64,000 nucleotides of DNA from Pseudomonas putida. GTDB lineage: Bacteria; Pseudomonadota; Gammaproteobacteria; Pseudomonadales; Pseudomonadaceae. The notes beneath the pieces are model-generated. The model did not search any database. It was not told where the DNA came from and worked only from the letters and a program-made list of their open reading frames with translations. The first letter of the stretch is position 1; each line of letters begins with the position of its first letter. Below are positions 48,774-58,343 of this stretch, piece after piece. A program made the translations under genes and the position numbers. The stretch covers positions 248,001 to 312,000 of the forward strand of contig NZ_JANHLE010000002.1 of NCBI RefSeq assembly GCF_028682475.1, in the 5' to 3' direction.

Positions 48774-49730
48774 ATGACGACTAATGCCCCTCCGACCTCC
48801 GGCGTCCAGCTGATCGAGGTCGCGCCGGAACTTGCCGGCCAACGAATCGATAATTTTCTCATCACTGCACTCAAGGGTGTTCCCAAGACCTTGATTTACC
48901 GCATTTTGCGTAAAGGCGAAGTGCGGGTGAACAAGGGCCGGATCAAGCCCGAGTACAAGTTGCAGGCCGGCGACATCGTGCGCGTGCCGCCCGTTCGTCT
49001 GCCCGAGCGCGACGAGCCTGTGCCGGTGGCTCAGGGTTTGCTTCAGCGCCTTGAGGCCGCCATCGTCTATGAAGACAAGGCCTTGATCGTGCTGAACAAA
49101 CCGGCGGGGATCGCCGTGCATGGCGGTAGCGGTCTGAATTTCGGCGTGATCGAAGCCTTTCGTCAGATGCGTCCGGATGCCAAGGAGCTGGAGCTGGTCC
49201 ATCGCCTGGACCGCGACACCTCAGGGCTGTTGATGATTGCCAAAAAGCGCAGCATGTTGCGTCACCTGCATGCCGCATTGCGCGGTGATGGTGTCGACAA
49301 GCGCTACATGGCGCTGGTCCGTGGTCACTGGGCAACGGCGAAAAAGCAGGTCAATGCGCCGCTGCTCAAGAGCAATCTGCGTTCTGGCGAGCGTATGGTC
49401 GAGGTTAACGACGAAGGCAAGGAGGCGCTGACCATTTTCCGCGTGCTGCGTCGTTTTGGTGAATTTGCCACCATCGTCGAGGCGCGCCCGATCACCGGTC
49501 GTACCCACCAGATCCGCGTGCACGCCTTGCATGCCGGGCACTGCATCGCCGGTGACAGCAAGTACGGCGATGAAGATTTCACTCGCGAGATTCGCGACCT
49601 GGGCGGTAAGCGTCTGTTTCTGCATGCCTATGCCCTGACCGTGCCGCTGCCTGATGGTGGCGAGCTCAAGCTCGAGGCACCGGTGGACGAGATGTGGGCC
49701 AAGACTGTGGAGCGCTTGAGTGCGGCGTGA
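48774..49730 (+). CDS. rluC: 23S rRNA pseudouridine(955/2504/2580) synthase RluC
   Basis: The product is 318 aa. An N-terminal S4 RNA-binding domain ('[21 protein letters not shown]') precedes the RluA-type catalytic domain with the aspartate motif '[14 protein letters not shown]' and '[13 protein letters not shown]'. It is divergent from rne, as in E. coli. The ATG at 48774 gives the family-like N-terminus [13 protein letters not shown] see no ribosome-binding site before it, and a -10-like element lies 6 nt upstream, so translation may be leaderless. It overlaps the next gene by 11 bp. Confidence 0.95.
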   Translation: MTTNAPPTSGVQLIEVAPELAGQRIDNFLITALKGVPKTLIYRILRKGEVRVNKGRIKPEYKLQAGDIVRVPPVRLPERDEPVPVAQGLLQRLEAAIVYEDKALIVLNKPAGIAVHGGSGLNFGVIEAFRQMRPDAKELELVHRLDRDTSGLLMIAKKRSMLRHLHAALRGDGVDKRYMALVRGHWATAKKQVNAPLLKSNLRSGERMVEVNDEGKEALTIFRVLRRFGEFATIVEARPITGRTHQIRVHALHAGHCIAGDSKYGDEDFTREIRDLGGKRLFLHAYALTVPLPDGGELKLEAPVDEMWAKTVERLSAA

Positions 49731-50397
49731 TTACGATCTGCTGATCTTCGATTGGGATGGCACGCTGGCTGACTCGGTCGGGCGCATTGTCGAAGCCATG
49801 CATCTGGCCGCAGGTCGCGCCGGTCACGCTACCTGCGATGACGAGGCGGTCAAGGGTATAATTGGCCTGGCGCTGTCCGAAGCGATCGCCACGCTGTATC
49901 CGCACCTGGATGCCGAGCAGGTGGCGGTGTTCCGTCAGCACTATGCCGATGTGTACATGGCATTGGACGAGCAGCCGTCGCCCTTGTTCGACGGCGTGGT
50001 GGAGTCGCTGGAAGCGTTTCGTGCACAGGGCTATCGTCTGGCGGTGGCTACCGGCAAGGCGCGTCGGGGTCTGGATCGGGTGCTGCGGGCCAATGGTTGG
50101 CAGGATTACTTCGATATCACTCGCGCTGCCGACGAGAGTCGTGGCAAGCCCCATCCGCAAATGCTCGAAGAAATTCTGGCGCATTGCCGGGTCGAGCCGG
50201 GCAGGGCGTTGATGGTCGGCGATTCGTCGTTCGACCTGTTGATGGCCAGCAACGCTGGCATGCATTCGGTGGCTGTTGCCTACGGGGCCATGTCGCCGCA
50301 AGCACTGAGTGCTTTCGGGCCACAAGTCTGTATCGAGCACTTTTCACAGTTGCAGGCCTGGCTGAGCCGGTCGCCTGTCGCGGTAATTCCAGGGTAG
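49720..50397 (+). CDS. HAD-superfamily phosphatase (phosphoglycolate-phosphatase-like)
   Basis: The product is 225 aa. '[15 protein letters not shown]' holds the nucleophile Asp and the acid Asp two residues later. '[16 protein letters not shown]' has motif II Thr, and '[12 protein letters not shown]' and '[18 protein letters not shown]' complete motifs III and IV. It belongs to the Gph/YjjG-like subgroup; the substrate is unknown. It starts with GTG inside the end of rluC (11-bp overlap), and the sppA gene follows after 6 bp, so the three form an operon. Confidence 0.92.
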   Translation: MRRDYDLLIFDWDGTLADSVGRIVEAMHLAAGRAGHATCDDEAVKGIIGLALSEAIATLYPHLDAEQVAVFRQHYADVYMALDEQPSPLFDGVVESLEAFRAQGYRLAVATGKARRGLDRVLRANGWQDYFDITRAADESRGKPHPQMLEEILAHCRVEPGRALMVGDSSFDLLMASNAGMHSVAVAYGAMSPQALSAFGPQVCIEHFSQLQAWLSRSPVAVIPG

Positions 50398-50403
50398 GTG
50401 AGC

Positions 50404-51387
50404 ATGGCTGACGAGTGGAAGGCGCCAAGCGCCGAAGGCAACGAAGAGCAGAAAAGCTGGAAGCTGCTGGAGAAAACCCTCCTGGCGGGTGTGCAGGAGC
50501 AGCGTCGTGCGCGGCGCTGGGGGATCTTCTTCAAGCTGCTGACCTTCGTCTATCTGTTTGGCATTCTCGCGCTGTTCAGTCCCTTGATGAATGTGGACAA
50601 GGCTGCTTCCCGAAGCGTCAGTCACACCGCGCTGGTTGAAGTGCGCGGGATGATTGCCGATCAGGAGCCCGCCAGTGCCGATAACATCGTTGGCGGCTTG
50701 CGCGAAGCGTTCAAGGATTCGAAAACCAAGGCGGTGATCCTGCGGATCAACAGTCCGGGTGGCAGCCCTGTGCAGTCGGGCTACATCTATGACGAAATTC
50801 GTCGTCTGCGCGCCGAGTACCCGCAAATCAAGCTGTACGCGGTGATCAGTGATCTGGGTGCTTCCGGTGCCTATTACATCGCCAGCGCTGCGGACCAGAT
50901 CTATGCCGACAAGGCCAGTCTGGTCGGTTCCATTGGTGTCACGGCGGCCGGTTACGGCTTTGTCGGCACCATGGAGAAGCTCGGTGTCGAGCGCCGTACC
51001 TACACGGCGGGCGAGCACAAGGCCTTCCTCGATCCGTTCCAGCCGCAGAAGCCTGAGGAGACCGCGTTCTGGCAGGGCGTTCTGGAAACCACCCATAAGC
51101 AGTTCATTGCCAGCGTCAAGCAAGGGCGTGGTGATCGCCTGAAAGACAAAGAGCATCCTGAGTTGTTCAGCGGCCTGATCTGGTCGGGTGAGCAGGCACT
51201 GGCCCTGGGGCTGGTGGATGGCCTGGGCAGCGCCGGTTACGTGGCGCGCGAAGTGGTAGGCGAGAAAGAATTGGTCGACTTCACCATCGAAGAGTCGCCG
51301 TTCGATCGCTTCTCCAAGCGCCTGGGTACCAGTATTGCCGAGCGTCTGGCGCTGTGGATGGGCTTTCAGGGGCCGTCGTTGCGCTGA
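50404..51387 (+). CDS. sppA: Signal peptide peptidase SppA, short form (S49 family)
   Basis: The product is 327 aa. A single membrane helix (about residues 42-62, 'FFKLLTFVYLFGILALF') anchors a periplasmic serine protease of the 36K SppA type. 'LRINSPGGSPVQSG' and the catalytic serine region 'DLGASGAYYIASAAD' are present, and 'GEHKAFLDPF' holds the likely lysine. It helps clear cleaved signal peptides. ATG 50404 is used because AGGTGA sits just upstream; a GTG two codons earlier is possible. Confidence 0.93.
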   Translation: MADEWKAPSAEGNEEQKSWKLLEKTLLAGVQEQRRARRWGIFFKLLTFVYLFGILALFSPLMNVDKAASRSVSHTALVEVRGMIADQEPASADNIVGGLREAFKDSKTKAVILRINSPGGSPVQSGYIYDEIRRLRAEYPQIKLYAVISDLGASGAYYIASAADQIYADKASLVGSIGVTAAGYGFVGTMEKLGVERRTYTAGEHKAFLDPFQPQKPEETAFWQGVLETTHKQFIASVKQGRGDRLKDKEHPELFSGLIWSGEQALALGLVDGLGSAGYVAREVVGEKELVDFTIEESPFDRFSKRLGTSIAERLALWMGFQGPSLR

Positions 51388-51401
51388 GTGCGAGCGAAGT
51401 G

Positions 51402-51432
51402 AAAAAAGCCCCGGCAGATGTCGGGGTTTTTT
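51402..51432 (+). terminator. Terminator after sppA
   Basis: Hairpin ccccg/cgggg with an internal g-t step, A-tract before and T-tract after. Confidence 0.8.
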
Positions 51433-51442
51433 ATTTGGGGGC

Positions 51443-51514
51443 GGTGGGAGCGGGCTTGCCCCGCGATTGTGAGCTGCCAGTTGAGTCGCATCGCGGGGCA
51501 AGCCCGCTCCTACA
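51443..51514. repeat. REP inverted pair between sppA and maf
   Basis: gtgggagcgggcttgccccg and its reverse complement. Its right edge reaches the maf stop codon (TAG at 51510-51512, minus strand), so the element sits flush against the gene end. Confidence 0.94.
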
Positions 51515-52085
51515 GGGTTACGCCTTCGATCAGGAGCATGTCCACCAGTCGAATCAGCGGCAGGCCGACCAGGCTGGTGGCATCGACGCCATGGGTGCCC
51601 TGAAACAGGCTGACGCCCAAGCCTTCGGCCTTGAAGCTGCCAGCGCAGTCATAAGGCTCTTCGGCGCGCAGGTAGCGTTCGATGCGCGCCAGGTCCAGTT
51701 CGCGCATGTTGACCGTGAACGGCACGCAATCGACCTGGCAGTGGCCGGTAGCGCTATTGAGCAGCGCCAGGCCAGTAAGAAAGGTGACGTGGTTGCCGCT
51801 GGCGGCCAGCAATTGCTCGCAGGCCCGCTCAAAGGTGTGCGGTTTGCCGAGGATCTGCTCGCCGAGCACGGCGACCTGGTCCGAGCCGATGATCAGGTGC
51901 TCGGGATGGCTGGTGGCCAGGGCCTGGGCTTTCTCTCGTGCCAGGCGTTTGACCAGGTCAACGGCAGGCTCTTCGGGCAGGCGGTGTTCGTCGATATCCG
52001 GTGAAGCCCAGCTGAAGGGCAGGCGCAAGCGTTCAAGTAATTCGCGCCTGTAGGGCGAGCTGGAAGCCAGTAATAAAGGCAGCAT
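51510..52085 (-). CDS. maf: Maf-family nucleotide pyrophosphatase (YceF)
   Basis: The product is 191 aa. 'LLLASSSPYRRELLERL' is the Maf N-terminal signature, 'IGSDQVAVLGEQILGKP' contains the catalytic Asp, and 'EEPYDCAGSFKAEGLG' is conserved in YceF-type enzymes, which hydrolyse 7-methyl-GTP in E. coli. It is divergent from yceD-rpmF, a standard gammaproteobacterial order. Confidence 0.95.
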   Translation of the reverse strand: MLPLLLASSSPYRRELLERLRLPFSWASPDIDEHRLPEEPAVDLVKRLAREKAQALATSHPEHLIIGSDQVAVLGEQILGKPHTFERACEQLLAASGNHVTFLTGLALLNSATGHCQVDCVPFTVNMRELDLARIERYLRAEEPYDCAGSFKAEGLGVSLFQGTHGVDATSLVGLPLIRLVDMLLIEGVTL

Positions 52086-52142
52086 GATAAACTCCTGGGC
52101 AGGTGAAACGATTCTAACATGCTGAACGGGGCCGAATTTCCT

Positions 52143-52171
52143 TTGACAGGGGCGGGGGTCATCCCTAGAAT
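52143..52171 (+). promoter_or_regulatory. Consensus sigma-70 promoter of yceD-rpmF-plsX
   Basis: TTGACA (52143-52148), 17-nt spacer, TAGAAT (52166-52171). The -10 context 'atccctagaatg' equals that of the tRNA promoters in this window. The expected transcription start is about 52178, only about 3 nt before the yceD ATG. Confidence 0.88.
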
Positions 52172-52180
52172 GCTGCGCCT

Positions 52181-52708
52181 ATGTTGAATGACCCGATTCC
52201 ACCTCACGTTGACCCGCGCAAATTGGCCGATCGTGGTGTTTCCCTCGAAGGAACACTGCAACTCGCCGATTTGGAGAGACTCTGCGACCCGCTTTCCGAC
52301 ACTGTCGGTACGGTGCAGGCTAAATTCGATTTTGAGCGAGACGAGCAGAAGGCTGTGGTTATCCACACCGACCTGAGCGTCGAGGTCAAGATGGTTTGCC
52401 AGCGTTGTCTTGAGCTGGTCACCCTGCCGATCCACAGCGAATGCACTTACGCCGTGGTGAAGGAGGGTGCGAATACCCAGTCGTTGCCGAAAGGTTATGA
52501 CGTGCTGGAACTGGGCGAAGATCCTTTGGATCTGCAGGCCTTGGTCGAGGAGGAGCTTTTGCTCGCCCTGCCCATCGTGCCTGCTCATCATCCGGAAGAA
52601 TGCCAGCAGCCGGCGGGCGCCGATGAGCCCGAACCGAGCAAGGACGAGGTAACACGGTCCAACCCGTTCAGTGTATTGGCGCAGTTAAAGCGTGACCCAA
52701 ACGTTTAG
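52181..52708 (+). CDS. yceD: YceD (DUF177) protein, large ribosomal RNA accumulation protein
   Basis: The product is 175 aa with the DUF177 core 'MVCQRCLELVTLPI' and 'DLQALVEEELLLALPIVPAHH'. YceD is linked to 23S rRNA accumulation and is nearly always encoded before rpmF. With the promoter placed so close, the mRNA has almost no leader and no ribosome site is visible; no alternative in-frame start lies nearby. Confidence 0.93.
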   Translation: MLNDPIPPHVDPRKLADRGVSLEGTLQLADLERLCDPLSDTVGTVQAKFDFERDEQKAVVIHTDLSVEVKMVCQRCLELVTLPIHSECTYAVVKEGANTQSLPKGYDVLELGEDPLDLQALVEEELLLALPIVPAHHPEECQQPAGADEPEPSKDEVTRSNPFSVLAQLKRDPNV

Positions 52709-52721
52709 GAGTTAATCAATT

Positions 52722-52904
52722 ATGGCTGTTCAGCAGAACAAAAAATCCCGCTCTGCCCGTGACATGCGCCGTTCGCACGACGCTCTCTCGGAAAACGCTC
52801 TGTCCGTAGAGAAAACCACTGGTGAAGTACACCTGCGTCACCACGTATCGCCAGAAGGCGTATACCGTGGTCGTAAAGTGATCGACAAGGGCGCTGACGA
52901 GTAA
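52722..52904 (+). CDS. rpmF: 50S ribosomal protein L32
   Basis: The product is 60 aa, basic, with '[20 protein letters not shown]' and '[15 protein letters not shown]'. It follows yceD by 13 bp with TAGGAG before the ATG. There is no cysteine zinc ribbon, as usual for the gammaproteobacterial form. Confidence 0.98.
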
Positions 52905-52907
52905 TCC

Positions 52908-53918
52908 TTGTCCGCTCAGATCATCGCGATTGACGCAATGGGCGGGGACTTCGGTCCCCGCAGCATTGTTCAGGCGAGTATTGCTTGCCTGTCGGCTACC
53001 CCCTCGCTGCACCTGACCCTTGTCGGTCAACCCTCCCTCCTTGAAGATCTTATCGCTGGCCAGTCGGCAGCGGATCGCGCGCGCCTGCAGATTGTTGCCG
53101 CCAGCGAAGTGATCGGCATGGATGAGCGGCCCTCGCAAGCGTTGCGTGGCAAGCCCGATTCGTCCATGCGCGTGGCCCTGGAATTATTGCGTGATGGCAA
53201 GGTTCAGGCCTGCGTAAGTGCTGGTAATACCGGCGCGCTGATGGCGCTGTCGCGCTATGTGCTGAAAACCCTGCCCGGTATCGACCGTCCGGCCATGGTG
53301 GCGGCCATTCCGACCCAGACCGGCTATTGTCAGTTGCTCGACCTGGGCGCCAATGTCGACTGCAGCGCCGAAAACCTCTACCAGTTCGCCGTGATGGGCT
53401 CGGTGGCGGCTCAAGCCCTGGGTATCTCCCGGCCGCGGGTGGCCTTGCTGAATGTCGGTACCGAAGACATCAAGGGCAACCAGCAGGTCAAACTCGCCGC
53501 CAACATGTTGCAGAACGCCCGCGGGTTGAACTACATCGGCTTTGTCGAAGGTGACGGGTTGTACCGTGGAGAGGCGGATGTGGTGGTGTGTGACGGCTTT
53601 GTCGGCAACATCCTGCTCAAGTCCAGCGAAGGTCTGGCGACCATGATCGGTGCGCGCATCGAAGCCCTGTTCAAGGGCGGGCTCGGTGCACGCCTGGCCG
53701 GTGCCGTGGCCATGCCGCTGCTCAAGCGCCTGCAGGCCGACCTGGCACCGGCGCGGCATAATGGCGCAAGCTTTCTGGGGTTGCAGGGCATCGTCATCAA
53801 AAGCCATGGTTCTGCCGGCGTGCAGGGCTTTCAGAGTGCCATTCAGCGCGCTTTGATCGAGATTCAGGAGAATCTGCCGCAGCGCCTGCACGGGCGCCTG
53901 GAAGATCTGTTGCTTTAG
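52908..53918 (+). CDS. plsX: Phosphate acyltransferase PlsX
   Basis: The product is 336 aa. PlsX converts acyl-ACP to acyl-phosphate for phospholipid synthesis. '[12 protein letters not shown]', '[14 protein letters not shown]', '[10 protein letters not shown]' and '[19 protein letters not shown]' are diagnostic. It starts with TTG (no ATG or GTG fits the family N-terminus), 3 bp after rpmF; this weak start probably limits its translation relative to L32. It links the ribosomal gene to the fab cluster downstream. Confidence 0.96.
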   Translation: MSAQIIAIDAMGGDFGPRSIVQASIACLSATPSLHLTLVGQPSLLEDLIAGQSAADRARLQIVAASEVIGMDERPSQALRGKPDSSMRVALELLRDGKVQACVSAGNTGALMALSRYVLKTLPGIDRPAMVAAIPTQTGYCQLLDLGANVDCSAENLYQFAVMGSVAAQALGISRPRVALLNVGTEDIKGNQQVKLAANMLQNARGLNYIGFVEGDGLYRGEADVVVCDGFVGNILLKSSEGLATMIGARIEALFKGGLGARLAGAVAMPLLKRLQADLAPARHNGASFLGLQGIVIKSHGSAGVQGFQSAIQRALIEIQENLPQRLHGRLEDLLL

Positions 53919-54047
53919 GCATATGCCTCAGGAAGTGGTTAAATGTGACCGCTTGGTCCTCATTACCATCCAAGTCTTCAGTTTCTTGTGCTCAGCCTGG
54001 TGCTGGGTGCTTCATTTCCGACGACAAGATCATTAGGGGCTTGTTCA

Positions 54048-54986
54048 ATGTCTGCATCCCTCGCATTCGTCTTTCCCGGTCAAGGTTCGCAGTCCCTCGG
54101 CATGCTTGCCGAGCTGGGCGCCCAGTATCCGCTGGTCATTGATACCTTCCGCGAGGCCTCCGAGGCTCTGGGCTATGACCTCTGGGCATTGACTCAGAAC
54201 GGTCCGGAAGAGCAACTCAACCAAACCGACAAAACCCAACCGGCCATTCTCACTGCTTCGATCGCCCTGTGGCGTCTGTGGCTGGCAGAGGGCGGTGCGC
54301 GTCCGGCTTTCGTTTCCGGCCACAGCCTGGGCGAGTACAGCGCGCTGGTTGCCGCTGGCAGCCTGAGCCTGGGTGACGCGGTCAAACTGGTCAAGCGTCG
54401 TGGCGAGCTCATGCAAGAGGCCGTGCCGGCCGGGCAGGGCGCCATGGCGGCAATCCTCGGTCTGGACGACGCTGTCGTCGTGGGTATCTGCGCTGAAGCA
54501 GCCCAGGGCGAAGTGGTCAGCGCGGTCAACTTCAACTCGCCAGGTCAGGTCGTGATCGCTGGTGCCAAGGCTGCTGTCGAGCGCGCCATGGAAGCCTGCA
54601 AGGCCGCCGGTGCCAAGCGCGCGCTGCCGCTGCCGGTCAGCGTGCCGTCGCACTGCGAACTGATGCGTCCTGCTGCCGAGCGTTTTGCCGAGTCGGTCAA
54701 TGCCATCGACTGGCAGGCCCCGCAAATTCCAGTGGTACAGAACGTCAGCGCTGCCGTTGCCGCGGACCTCGACACCCTCAAGCGCGATCTGCTCGAGCAG
54801 TTGTACAAGCCGGTTCGCTGGGTCGAATGCGTACAGACCCTGGCCGCCAAGGGTGCGGTACAGCTGGTCGAGTGCGGTCCGGGCAAGGTTCTGGCTGGCC
54901 TGAACAAGCGCTGCGCCGACGGCGTGAACACCTCTAACCTCAATACCCCGGATGCTTTCGCCGCTACCCTCGCGGCGCTGGCCTGA
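54048..54986 (+). CDS. fabD: Malonyl-CoA:ACP transacylase FabD
   Basis: The product is 312 aa. It loads malonyl onto ACP for fatty-acid chain extension. 'FVFPGQGSQSLGM' opens the protein, and the nucleophile Ser93 lies in 'VSGHSLGEYSAL'; 'VSVPSHCELMRPAA' holds the catalytic His. ATG 54048 has AGGGG upstream; the frame runs 20 codons further back without family sequence. The gap of about 130 bp after plsX may carry its own promoter. Confidence 0.97.
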   Translation: MSASLAFVFPGQGSQSLGMLAELGAQYPLVIDTFREASEALGYDLWALTQNGPEEQLNQTDKTQPAILTASIALWRLWLAEGGARPAFVSGHSLGEYSALVAAGSLSLGDAVKLVKRRGELMQEAVPAGQGAMAAILGLDDAVVVGICAEAAQGEVVSAVNFNSPGQVVIAGAKAAVERAMEACKAAGAKRALPLPVSVPSHCELMRPAAERFAESVNAIDWQAPQIPVVQNVSAAVAADLDTLKRDLLEQLYKPVRWVECVQTLAAKGAVQLVECGPGKVLAGLNKRCADGVNTSNLNTPDAFAATLAALA

Positions 54987-55002
54987 TTTAGGAGAAGCTT
55001 GC

Positions 55003-55743
55003 ATGAGCCTGCAAGGTAAAGTTGCACTGGTTACTGGCGCCAGCCGTGGTATCGGCCAGGCGATCGCCCTGGAACTGGGCCGTCTGGGCGCTACCGTGAT
55101 CGGTACTGCGACCTCCGCCTCGGGTGCCGAGCGTATCGCCGCGACCCTCAAAGAACACGGCATCACCGGCACCGGCCTGGAGCTGAACGTGACCAGCGAC
55201 GAGTCGGTCGCTGCCACCCTGGCCAAGATCCAGGAGCAGTTCGGCGCGCCGACCATTCTGGTCAACAACGCCGGCATCACCCGTGACAACCTGATGATGC
55301 GCATGAAAGACGACGAGTGGTTCGACGTCATCGACACCAACCTGAACAGCCTCTACCGTCTGTCCAAGGGCGTGCTGCGCGGCATGACCAAGGCGCGCTG
55401 GGGTCGTATCATCAGCATCGGTTCGGTAGTCGGCGCCATGGGTAATGCCGGGCAGGTCAACTACGCTGCAGCCAAGGCCGGCCTGGAAGGTTTCAGCCGT
55501 GCTCTGGCGCGTGAAGTCGGCTCCCGTGCGATTACCGTCAACTCGGTGACCCCGGGCTTCATCGATACCGACATGACCCGCGAACTGCCTGAAGCTCAGC
55601 GCGAAGCGCTGCAGACCCAGATCCCTCTGGGGCGTCTGGGCCAGGCTCAGGAAATCGCCAATGTGGTGGCTTTCCTGGCCTCTGAAGGCGCAGGTTATGT
55701 GACTGGCGCGACCATTCCGGTCAACGGCGGCATGTACATGTAA
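55003..55743 (+). CDS. fabG: 3-oxoacyl-ACP reductase FabG
   Basis: The product is 246 aa, an NADPH-dependent short-chain dehydrogenase of the fatty-acid cycle. 'VTGASRGIGQAIALEL' binds the cofactor, 'NNAGITRDNLMMRM' is the FabG signature, and the catalytic Ser and Tyr-Lys pair are in 'SIGSVVGAMGNAGQVNYAAAK'. AGGAGA precedes the ATG, 16 bp after fabD. Confidence 0.97.
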   Translation: MSLQGKVALVTGASRGIGQAIALELGRLGATVIGTATSASGAERIAATLKEHGITGTGLELNVTSDESVAATLAKIQEQFGAPTILVNNAGITRDNLMMRMKDDEWFDVIDTNLNSLYRLSKGVLRGMTKARWGRIISIGSVVGAMGNAGQVNYAAAKAGLEGFSRALAREVGSRAITVNSVTPGFIDTDMTRELPEAQREALQTQIPLGRLGQAQEIANVVAFLASEGAGYVTGATIPVNGGMYM

Positions 55744-55938
55744 ATCTAATGTGACGGATTGCTTCAAAAAAATGTCATACGAGCTGTCTAAAATCCGTTA
55801 TAAAGCTGCAACCAGATTCTAGTCGGTTGGCAGGTGTGGTCTGGCGAGGCGTGTTGCGCTTGAAAAGCGGACGTCTTTCTATACACTTACACACCGGCCA
55901 GCTGCCTGACATATGTCCATTAGGAGTGAAAACAAGGT

Positions 55939-56175
55939 ATGAGCACCATCGAAGAACGCGTCAAGAAAATCGTCGCCGAGCAACTGGGCGTTAAAGAAGA
56001 AGAAGTAGTGAACACTGCTTCCTTCGTCGAAGATCTGGGTGCCGATTCCCTTGACACCGTTGAGCTGGTGATGGCTCTGGAAGAGGAATTCGAGACCGAA
56101 ATCCCTGACGAAGAAGCCGAGAAGATCACTACTGTTCAAGCTGCTATCGACTACGTCACCAGCCACCAGGCTTAA
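55939..56175 (+). CDS. acpP: Acyl carrier protein
   Basis: The product is 78 aa, strongly acidic. Ser37 in '[14 protein letters not shown]' carries phosphopantetheine. TAGGAG precedes the ATG. The 195-bp gap after fabG contains TATAAA near 55799 and probably a strong promoter of its own, as acpP is far more abundant than its neighbours in other bacteria, although I find no clear -35. A terminator follows it. Confidence 0.98.
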   Translation: MSTIEERVKKIVAEQLGVKEEEVVNTASFVEDLGADSLDTVELVMALEEEFETEIPDEEAEKITTVQAAIDYVTSHQA

Positions 56176-56204
56176 GACGTTGTAGTCGTCGCTTCTTGTC
56201 ATGG

Positions 56205-56240
56205 AAAAACCGCACTGCCTTCGCCGGCGTGCGGTTTTTT
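56205..56240 (+). terminator. Terminator between acpP and fabF
   Basis: Stem aaaaaccgcac/gtgcggttttt with T-run. It would uncouple the abundant acpP mRNA from fabF. Confidence 0.93.
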
Positions 56241-56280
56241 CTTTACAAGAGATGTAGTCAATGTGAATAAGGAGAGTGCT

Positions 56281-57525
56281 GTGTCGCGTAGACGCGTCGT
56301 GGTCACCGGTATGGGTATGCTGTCGCCACTGGGTACGGATGTGCCGAGCAGTTGGCAGGGCATTCTGGCTGGCCGCAGTGGCATAGGTCTGATCGAACAT
56401 ACGGACCTGTCTGCCTACTCCACCCGTTTTGGCGGCTCGGTAAAGGGCTTCGAGGTTGAGCAGTACCTGTCGGTCAAGGAAGCCCGCAAGCTCGATCTGT
56501 TCATTCAGTACGGCCTGGCAGCCGGTTTTCAGGCAGTGCGTAACGCCGGCCTGGAAGTGACCGATGCCAACCGCGAGCGCATTGGCGTGGCCATGGGCTC
56601 GGGTATCGGTGGCCTGACCAATATCGAAGAAACCAGCCGGACTTTGCATGAACAAGGCCCGCGGCGTATTTCGCCGTTCTTCGTGCCGGGTTCGATCATC
56701 AACATGATTTCCGGTTTCCTGTCGATCCACCTGGGTGTACAGGGACCTAACTACGCCATTGCCACGGCCTGCACGACCGGTACTCACTGTATCGGCATGG
56801 CGGCGCGCAACATCGCCTTCGGTGAAGCCGACGTGATGATTGCCGGTGGTGCGGAAATGGCCGCCTGCGGTCTGGGCATGGGCGGCTTCGGTGCCTCGCG
56901 GGCGCTGTCGACCCGCAATGACGACCCGACCCGTGCCAGCCGTCCGTGGGACAAGGGCCGTGACGGCTTCGTTCTCGCCGATGGTGCCGGTGCGCTGGTG
57001 CTCGAAGAGCTCGAGCACGCCAAGGCCCGTGGTGCGACCATCTATGCCGAGCTGGTTGGTTTTGGCATGAGTGGCGACGCCTATCACATGACCTCGCCGC
57101 CGGAAGACGGCAGCGGCGCAGCGCGCTGCATGGTCAACGCCTTGCGCGATGCCGGCCTGAACGCTGATCAGGTGAACTACATCAACGCTCACGGTACCTC
57201 GACCCCGGCCGGTGACCTGGCTGAAGCGTCGGCGATCAAGTCGGTGTTCGGCGACCACGCCTACAAGCTGGCGGTCAGCTCGACCAAGTCGATGACCGGT
57301 CACCTGCTTGGCGCCGCCGGTGCCGTGGAGGCGATCTTCAGCGTGCTGTCGATCAACAGCCAGGTAGCCCCGCCGACCATCAACCTCGATGAGCCAAGCG
57401 AAGGTTGCGATCTGGATTTCGTGCCGCATGAGGCGCGCAACATGCCGATCGATGTCGTCCTGTCCAACTCCTTCGGTTTTGGCGGTACCAACGGCTCGCT
57501 GGTGTTCCGCCGGTTCGCCGAGTGA
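56281..57525 (+). CDS. fabF: Beta-ketoacyl-ACP synthase II FabF
   Basis: The product is 414 aa. It condenses malonyl-ACP with acyl-ACP. Catalytic Cys164 in '[12 protein letters not shown]', with the two histidines in '[11 protein letters not shown]' and '[14 protein letters not shown]'. GTG 56281 is taken as start because AAGGAG lies 6 nt upstream and it gives the usual [10 protein letters not shown]; an in-frame GTG six codons earlier lacks a ribosome site. Its TGA overlaps the pabC ATG. Confidence 0.97.
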   Translation: MSRRRVVVTGMGMLSPLGTDVPSSWQGILAGRSGIGLIEHTDLSAYSTRFGGSVKGFEVEQYLSVKEARKLDLFIQYGLAAGFQAVRNAGLEVTDANRERIGVAMGSGIGGLTNIEETSRTLHEQGPRRISPFFVPGSIINMISGFLSIHLGVQGPNYAIATACTTGTHCIGMAARNIAFGEADVMIAGGAEMAACGLGMGGFGASRALSTRNDDPTRASRPWDKGRDGFVLADGAGALVLEELEHAKARGATIYAELVGFGMSGDAYHMTSPPEDGSGAARCMVNALRDAGLNADQVNYINAHGTSTPAGDLAEASAIKSVFGDHAYKLAVSSTKSMTGHLLGAAGAVEAIFSVLSINSQVAPPTINLDEPSEGCDLDFVPHEARNMPIDVVLSNSFGFGGTNGSLVFRRFAE

Positions 57526-58340
57526 TGCACAGCTGGATCGATGGCCAGCCGGCGGATGCAGTCAACCTGCAAAGCCGTGCGCTGGCCTACGGCGATGGTC
57601 TGTTCGAGACCATCGCGGTCAGGGCCGGTCGGCCATCGTTACTCGAGTATCATCTCGAGCGCCTGGCGCTGGGTTGCCAGCGCCTGGCGATCAGCGCCGA
57701 TCACGGCCTGATTCGCGACGAGCTATGCCGTTATGCCCGCTTGCTGGGTGACGGCGTACTTAAACTGATTCTCGTCCGTGGTGACAGCCAGCGCGGCTAT
57801 GCGCCTGCGGTTGGCGCGGCACCACGGCGTATCCTGCAGGGCAGTCCCTTGCCCGCCTATCCTGCTCAGCATGCCGAGCAGGGCGTTCGTCTTTTTCCCT
57901 GTAACACTCGTCTTGCGGAACAACCGCTGTTGGCCGGGCTCAAACACCTCAATCGACTTGAGCAGGTGCTGGCGCGTGCCGAATGGCAGGATGCCGAGCA
58001 TGCCGAAGGATTGATGCGCGATGTTTCCGGTCGCATCATCGAAGGGGTCTACAGCAATTTGTTCCTGGTGCGCGGCGGCGAGCTGCTGACGGCTGACCTG
58101 AGCCGCTGTGGCGTGGCCGGGGTCATGCGTGCGGCCCTGATTGAGCACGCGGCAGTAGCCGGGATTGCGCTGCACATTACCGATCTGTCCCTGCAGGACC
58201 TGGAGCAGGCTGACGAAGTATTCGTCTGCAACAGCGTCTACGGTATCTGGCCGGTGCGTGCTTTTGCATCGCTGAACTGGTCGCCGGGCCCGCTCACCCG
58301 TAAACTGCAGGCCATTGCCCGTACGTTACTGGATGCCTGA
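57525..58340 (+). CDS. pabC: Aminodeoxychorismate lyase PabC
   Basis: The product is 271 aa, a fold type IV PLP enzyme that makes 4-aminobenzoate for folate. 'RALAYGDGLFETI' starts the family signature, the PLP lysine is in 'LAGLKHLNRLEQVLAR', and 'VSGRIIEGVYSNLFLV' follows. The ATG overlaps the fabF stop by 1 nt, so the two are coupled; mltG follows after 3 bp. The fabF-pabC-mltG-tmk-holB order is standard in gammaproteobacteria. Confidence 0.95.
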   Translation: MHSWIDGQPADAVNLQSRALAYGDGLFETIAVRAGRPSLLEYHLERLALGCQRLAISADHGLIRDELCRYARLLGDGVLKLILVRGDSQRGYAPAVGAAPRRILQGSPLPAYPAQHAEQGVRLFPCNTRLAEQPLLAGLKHLNRLEQVLARAEWQDAEHAEGLMRDVSGRIIEGVYSNLFLVRGGELLTADLSRCGVAGVMRAALIEHAAVAGIALHITDLSLQDLEQADEVFVCNSVYGIWPVRAFASLNWSPGPLTRKLQAIARTLLDA

Positions 58341-58343
58341 TTT

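Noticed and set aside
55879..57429. 516-codon minus-strand frame opposite acpP/fabF
   Set aside because: Shadow of two certain fatty-acid synthesis genes.
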